Shown one piece after another: positions 60,906 to 64,000 of a stretch of DNA of 64,000 nucleotides. The DNA lies in contig CM067569.1 in the NCBI GenBank assembly GCA_034336665.1, positions 6,379,820-6,443,819 of the forward strand. The letters run 5' to 3'. The position numbers and the translations under genes are program-made. How positions within the stretch are numbered: position 1 is the stretch's first letter; every line of letters starts with the position of its first letter. The notes beneath the pieces are model-generated. The model saw only the letters and a list, made by a program, of their open reading frames with translations, was not told where the DNA came from and ran no database searches. This DNA comes from Luscinia megarhynchos (taxonomy: Eukaryota; Chordata; Aves; Passeriformes; Turdidae).

Positions 60906-63877
60906 TTGGATTTTCAGCAAGAGAACCCAGAGCTACTTATCCTGTGGATTTGATGATTGAACCTCTGTTTAAAAGGTTGTATTTTGAAAATTTGAATCAA
61001 GAAAATCGTATATTACATTATAGGTTTTGAACAGCTTTTGCTGGCTGTGGAAACTTTAATTCATCACAGTTGGCACTAAGCATTATCTGAGATAGTGTAA
61101 TGGAAACTTTTAAGGACTGATGAGGTTTTTAACATTTTACATGTGTATTTATCCTTTCTATTTTTTAATATATGAGCAGGATTGTAGGGCATTGGACTCT
61201 GACCCATATTCCATTACATTCAGGAACAGTCTTTTCATTGGTGTCCAAGAGCTCTGGGTTATTCTGTTGGTCAGCCAGACATACATGTCTATCTCATGTA
61301 TTGTCTATATTTATTTTGTGAGATGGGAAAAATTAACATGCCTACCATTTACTGAGATGTTTGCACATGCACATTACATCACACATTTAAATAAATACAG
61401 ATGCATTTACTCCAGCATGTGGATATCCAGACGTCTGTGCTTGCCTGGCATACATCTGGATTACTGAAGCATACGATTTCCACTTGTTTATAACTCCTTT
61501 CTTTCTGAACCAATTTTTTTTCCAACTTATCCAAGCCCACATTTCTCACTGGAGATTACATGCCAAGTTTGAACTGTTTTCAGTTACCCTAGCACAAGTT
61601 TAACATCTGAAACAATTCTTTAAGCATGCTCTAAACCAACCATATGGATTTTTACCAAACTTTCCAAAAGCTATCAGCCTAAAGGAGTAATTTTTCTGGA
61701 AACTCATAAAGGGGCTTAGAAAGGAAGTTCCTCTTTAACTATCAAGGAACACTCAACTACCAGAGACTTATTTTCAAGAAGGTCTAAAAGTCTGTTTCTG
61801 GGCAAACACATGTCTTGTCCTGTCTTTTTATGTTGGGTTGGGTAAATTCTGAGTTCAGTCCTAACATGTGTAAGACCCCTGGCAGCTTTATTTAAAGTTT
61901 ATGTTAAAACTCTAAGCTGGAATTTGTTCCCAACATTTACCACACTCTCAAAAAGGTCTTTCTACCTGGGAGACCTTATCAGTGGGTTCTGTGGTGTGTC
62001 CTCAAGGGGCAAGGTTGGTACACATGGGCTTCCAGTTAGGTTGAAATATAATGAGAGATCAGGTCTGCCATAGAAGGAGACTGGGACTCTGCCTCTGAAT
62101 TCCCTCCTTAGGTTTTTGGGCAGTGTTTTGCAGCATGGCAGGTAAAAAGCAGTTTGTGTTGAGGGTCCTCTAACAGGGGAGGTGAGCAGAGGAGTGAGCA
62201 GACAAGCCTGTTACCCTAAGCCCCATCTGCTACATCCTGACAGAAGCAATGTAGATAATATCCATATGGTGTGCTCTCATTCTAACAAGCTTCAAGTGTT
62301 GAATTTTTTGGAATTCTCCTTTCTTTCGAGATATGAGAGTCTTTTTTATCAAGCAGTAGAAATTAGGTTATCTCTGTGTGACAGCAGCAGAAAGTGCAAA
62401 GCCCTCTGGAAGCTCCAGCAGAAACACTTTATAGCCAGCCAGGGCTGCACAGCTCCTGTCCAAACAGGTCCACACACAAAAATCCCTGGGGTTTGGGCTG
62501 CTGAGCAGGAGGAAGGATGATACCCAGTCCCCTCTTGTTGAAGAGTTCTCTAAGCTGGCGGTGCTCAAGCAAGGCAACAACACCTGAGGGCTCTGCTCTC
62601 CACAAAGCTTTTGCAGGCTTGGTTTTGTGAGCTCTGAGTTGTCAGTATTCCCATGAGAAACTCCACAGGCAGCAAACATAATGGCAAACGTAAGCAGTAT
62701 TTTAAGGACATAGGTGACAGTGAAACACTATCCTGGTTTTCCTCCCCATTTAGTCATGCTTTTCATTCCACCCTTGCTTGCAGGTGACATGAATTTGATT
62801 ATCCCAGCTACTCAACCACCCAATGAAAAACAGCAGCTCCCATCCAGAAGCAAATCAGCATGAAATCAGAGAGCTGACAGTGGTTTCTCAGAAAGTCCCT
62901 TTAATGTAGTTACACTCTGGACTGGGTTACCTATTCAAACCAAGCTGCACTGACACCTCTGACCCAACCAAGCACCACCGTGTTTGTGTCCAGCCCATCC
63001 AGCCCTTTAATGTCTTCAGATTACAGCTGTGCTGGGAGGGAAAGCTGGGGTGTTTAACAAATGCTATTATTTTATAAGCTTCTGTTAAATAGTTAGACAA
63101 ATATTCTGTAATCCTTCAGGCTCATCTTAGGTCAACCACATAGTTAATGAACAATGATAACAAATTAGCAAGTTGAAATTGAAGCTTTGGGGAAAATGCC
63201 CCATCTCTCCATCACACGCCTGCGTGCACATATGCAGAGCCTGTTAAGCATTTACATTTTAGCTCAAACTTACTTGCCACACTCAAGAAAAATAAATTTG
63301 CTGCTTTTAATAAGAGGATTGAAACCAAAGGGCATTTAATCTTTTATGATCAACAATAATATTTAAATGCTAGAATATACTAAATCTACTTATAGCAATC
63401 TCTCATTACACAAGCTGTGTTTTCTTCCCTAATGAACTGCATGTTTCAAAATACAGTGCTACAGAAAAGTTTGCAAAAATCTGCTTTACTTTTCAAATGT
63501 TTCACAATATAAACTGCAGGCATTTCACATTTTTAATAATTCAAGCTTTAATGTTATGCAAATATGTCTAAGCTGAAGCACAGAATTCCTTCATTTGGAA
63601 TTATAACACAATAACAGAGCAGCGACTGTTTTTCTATAACCATTGTCTTTCTCACCAAAGGCTAAAATTTATGGCAAAGTATGTGAGCAAAGTACTATGG
63701 AGACACCAAATAGTCCATTTCTTCCTGTACTGATTAAACAGAATACCTAGAAAACGTAAATAACTGGATTTCCATGCTAGTATTGTAATGATTAATTCTT
63801 GTTTTATACCATTCTCAAAAGAATAACAGGCATCACACAGAAGAAGAAATACAAGCCTCTGTCATGAAAAACTTATA
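60906..63877. other. Non-coding unique sequence
   Basis: No gene was recognised. Open frames such as 61120-61467 and 62182-62520 on the plus strand match no family. The segment 63040-63200 is repeat-free and AT-rich with several TTAAT/ATTAG words and could be constrained. Confidence 0.55.
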
Positions 63878-63945
63878 AAAGCCCCAGTCCTACACACACA
63901 GGATGAAATTGAGCAGCTTTATTCAGGTGAATCCCCTCAAGTGCT
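63878..63945 (+). repeat. Second copy of the 8-kb ancient amniote repeat
   Basis: The blocks AAGCCCCAGTCCTACACACA, AATTGAGCAGCTTTATTCAG and GTGAATCCCC line up with the reverse complement of 7988-8067 (GAGTAACTTTACTC then ATGAGTAG). The family consensus is remembered as AGTCCTGCA-type, then ACTTTACTCA-type, then GTGAGTAGTCCC-type blocks. The copy is degraded. The orientation is opposite to the first copy. Confidence 0.45.
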
Positions 63946-64000
63946 GCCTTCCCAAAAAACCCTACATAGTAGCAGAAGCAAGAGAGAAACCTGTGGGGTC
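63946..64000. other. Window end, non-coding
   Basis: The last bases show no feature. The region continues beyond the window. Confidence 0.6.

Noticed and set aside
1..64000. CRISPR arrays, operons, tRNA genes, rRNA or toxin/defence systems
   Set aside because: No spaced direct-repeat array, tRNA-like box pairs or coding clusters were seen. The sequence is vertebrate nuclear DNA.

Overview
This window looks like nuclear DNA of a bird, most likely a songbird. The main evidence is four degraded 3' ends of CR1 retrotransposons, the dominant LINE of birds. One solo LTR resembles the ERVL-type LTRs of passerines. The background is AT-rich and CpG-poor, with simple repeats and remnants of very old amniote repeats. 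The bird call is strong. The passerine call rests mainly on the LTR and is weaker. There is nothing prokaryotic here: no operons, no ribosome binding sites and no long coding frames.

I could not recognise any host protein-coding gene, rRNA, tRNA or known small RNA in the 64 kb. Open frames are short. The longest, about 221 codons at 34320-34985, has no recognisable domain. Apart from two weak groups of splice-like signals (34540-35256 and 50117-50208), the window reads as a gene desert or part of a very long intron.

Layout. Positions 1-5049 are AT-rich unique sequence with a poly-A tract and a GGTTT microsatellite. An ERVL-like solo LTR with a 93-bp internal tandem duplication lies at about 5050-5640. 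A 12-bp inverted repeat follows at 6290-6357, and a remnant of an old amniote repeat at 7988-8067. Two CR1 tails in opposite orientations lie at 11241-11502 and 12277-12472. A 411-bp segment bounded by perfect 18-bp direct repeats lies at 15106-15552. From about 16 to 45 kb the sequence is mostly unremarkable. It contains blocks that look like conserved regulatory DNA (22.7-23.1, 25.2-25.5 and 41.1-41.6 kb), a GC-richer stretch with exon-like signals (34.3-35.3 kb) and a G-rich tract (42.4-42.5 kb). A third CR1 lies at 45302-45718.

The most distinctive part is 51.7-54 kb. A CR1 tail is followed by a run of sequence with locally high CpG density, homeobox-type TAATTA/TTTATTAC motifs, perfect small palindromes and an alternating purine-pyrimidine CA/CG tract. 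This is what vertebrate developmental enhancers in gene deserts tend to look like, but conservation could not be tested here. A 230-bp TTCC (GGAA) microsatellite follows at 55201-55430. The last 5 kb hold a MIR-like SINE remnant, a palindromic amniote repeat and a second copy of the 8-kb amniote repeat family in opposite orientation. If the window has a function, the best guess is long-range cis-regulation of a gene outside it. I found no evidence of a new multi-gene system.
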